Assembly: GCA_026710565.1 (NCBI GenBank)
Contig: JAPOQV010000211.1
Location: 1 to 17,118 of the forward strand
Source of the DNA: Spirochaetaceae bacterium
GTDB lineage: Bacteria > Spirochaetota > Spirochaetia > SZUA-6 > Bin103
Direction of reading: 5' to 3'
Length of the DNA: 17,118 nucleotides
Below the pieces are notes generated by a model that saw only the letters and a list, made by a program, of their open reading frames with translations, did no database searches and was not told the DNA's origin. This document shows, piece by piece, positions 16,240 through 17,118 of this stretch (position 1 is its first letter; each line of letters begins with the position of its first letter). Both the position numbers and the translations under genes were made by a program.

Positions 16240-17118
16240 ATGGCGGCCATGCGCACGTTCAACACGGCAGGGCCGGTGGTAGCCGCTGACCACTACCACA
16301 TCCCGCCGCTTGAGCGGATCGACCTCGCCGAAGTGCTCGATCTGATCCGCGACAAGAAGTACTTCGTGCTGCACGCGCCGCGCCAGACCGGCAAGACCTC
16401 TGCGCTGCTGGCGCTGCGCGAGCTGCTGAACGGCGACGGTGCCCGAGACTACCGCTGCGTATACGCCAACGTCGAGGCCGGCCAGGCGATGCGCGAGAAC
16501 GTGGCCGAAGGAGTGCGCACGGTGCTCGCCGAGCTCGCGTTTCGGGCGAGCGTAACGCTGAGTGACGACACGCTTGAACGGCTGTGGCCGGACCTGTTGG
16601 CGCGCGTCGGTGCGGGCCAGGCGCTGCGCCAGGCGCTGGCTCGCTGGAGCATGGCCGACCCGCGCCCGCTGGTGCTGCTGATCGACGAGATCGACGCCCT
16701 GATAGGCGACACGCTGCTGTCGGTGCTGCGGCAACTGCGGGCAGGCTACGACCAGCGCCCGGAAGGCTTCCCGCACAGCATCGTCCTGTGCGGCGTGCGC
16801 GACGTGCGCGACTACCGCATCTATTCGACCGACGAGGACCGCATGGTGCTCGGCGGGAGCGCCTTCAACATCAAGTCCAAGTCGCTGCGGCTGGGAGACT
16901 TCAGCGCGCAAGAGATCGGCGACCTGACCGCCCAGCACACCGAGCAGACCGGACAGGCGTTCACCGCGGATGCGCTGGCGTCGATCGAGGCGCGTAGCGC
17001 CGGGCAGCCGTGGCTGGTGAACGCCCTGTGCCGGGAGGCGTGCTTCGAGAGCGCCGGCGGCCGTGACCGCTCCTGGCCGGTAACGGCGGACGCGGTTCTG
17101 GATGCGCAGGAGCGGCTG
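16240..17118 (+). CDS. AAA-type P-loop ATPase, 3'-truncated
   Basis: The frame is open from an ATG at 16240 (or 16249, nine bases on) to the window end, 293 codons. The sequence begins TFNTAGPVVAADHYHIPPLE, followed by the Walker A region LHAPRQTGKTSALLAL (about residues 46-61; GKT present, the leading glycine replaced) and Walker B LVLLIDEIDAL (about 157-167). This belongs to a group of stand-alone ATP-binding proteins with an AAA-like domain, often multicopy in spirochaetes and other environmental bacteria, whose roles are not established. Later blocks include HSIVLCGVRDVRDY and AGQPWLVNALCREA, a sensor/lid-like region. No ribosome binding site is clear before either ATG. The rest lies outside the window. 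Confidence 0.85.
   Translation, partial: MAAMRTFNTAGPVVAADHYHIPPLERIDLAEVLDLIRDKKYFVLHAPRQTGKTSALLALRELLNGDGARDYRCVYANVEAGQAMRENVAEGVRTVLAELAFRASVTLSDDTLERLWPDLLARVGAGQALRQALARWSMADPRPLVLLIDEIDALIGDTLLSVLRQLRAGYDQRPEGFPHSIVLCGVRDVRDYRIYSTDEDRMVLGGSAFNIKSKSLRLGDFSAQEIGDLTAQHTEQTGQAFTADALASIEARSAGQPWLVNALCREACFESAGGRDRSWPVTADAVLDAQERL

Overview
This window is GC-rich chromosomal DNA, densely coded on both strands; no gene-free stretch exceeds about 200 bases. It looks like a free-living or host-associated Gram-negative heterotroph, and I favour a high-GC member of the Spirochaetota. The main clue is the sugar-binding protein at 13120-14628: its signal peptide ends in a V-F-G / S-G-E-E-E junction with no lipobox cysteine, a style common in spirochaete solute-binding proteins. 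This assignment is an inference, since no rRNA or marker gene is present.

Left region (1-2525, + strand): two translationally coupled paralogues, the first cut by the window edge. Both look like five-bladed beta-propeller glycosidase-type proteins and share a C-terminal beta-rich domain. A BrnT/BrnA-type toxin-antitoxin pair (2996 down to 2510) meets them head-on with a 16-base overlap.

Central region (9422 down to 3095, - strand): a compact probable operon. In transcription order it holds a class I methyltransferase, an MDR dehydrogenase, an iron-sulfur APS reductase (CysH), CysD, a long CysN and a Gfo/Idh/MocA oxidoreductase. The last four genes are overlapping or nearly touching. CysD and CysN make APS from sulfate, and CysH carries the Cys-Cys...Cys-X-X-Cys signature of enzymes that reduce APS directly to sulfite. 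CysN has a C-terminal domain that aligns with APS kinase but has lost the P-loop and the catalytic segment. The genes therefore fit a PAPS-free route in which the kinase domain survives as a non-catalytic, possibly regulatory, module.

Small accessory block (10921 down to 9566, - strand): a VapB/VapC-type pair with a recognisable, apparently leaderless promoter and an embedded inverted repeat, followed by a Uma2-family putative nuclease.

Right region (11116-17118, + strand): a three-gene carbohydrate importer (two LplB/LplC-type permeases, then the binding protein) with no ATPase gene in view. Tandem hairpins precede the binding protein and a strong intrinsic terminator follows it. Next comes a stand-alone NqrB/RnfD-like membrane protein with an unusual C-terminal extension. 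A 55-base near-perfect hairpin capped by a GNRA loop lies within its coding frame, exactly where the membrane domain ends. The window closes with the N-terminal part of an AAA-type ATPase that runs off the right edge.

The strongest candidates for something new are the kinase-dead CysN-CysC fusion coupled to an APS reductase, and the in-frame hairpin in the NqrB-like gene.
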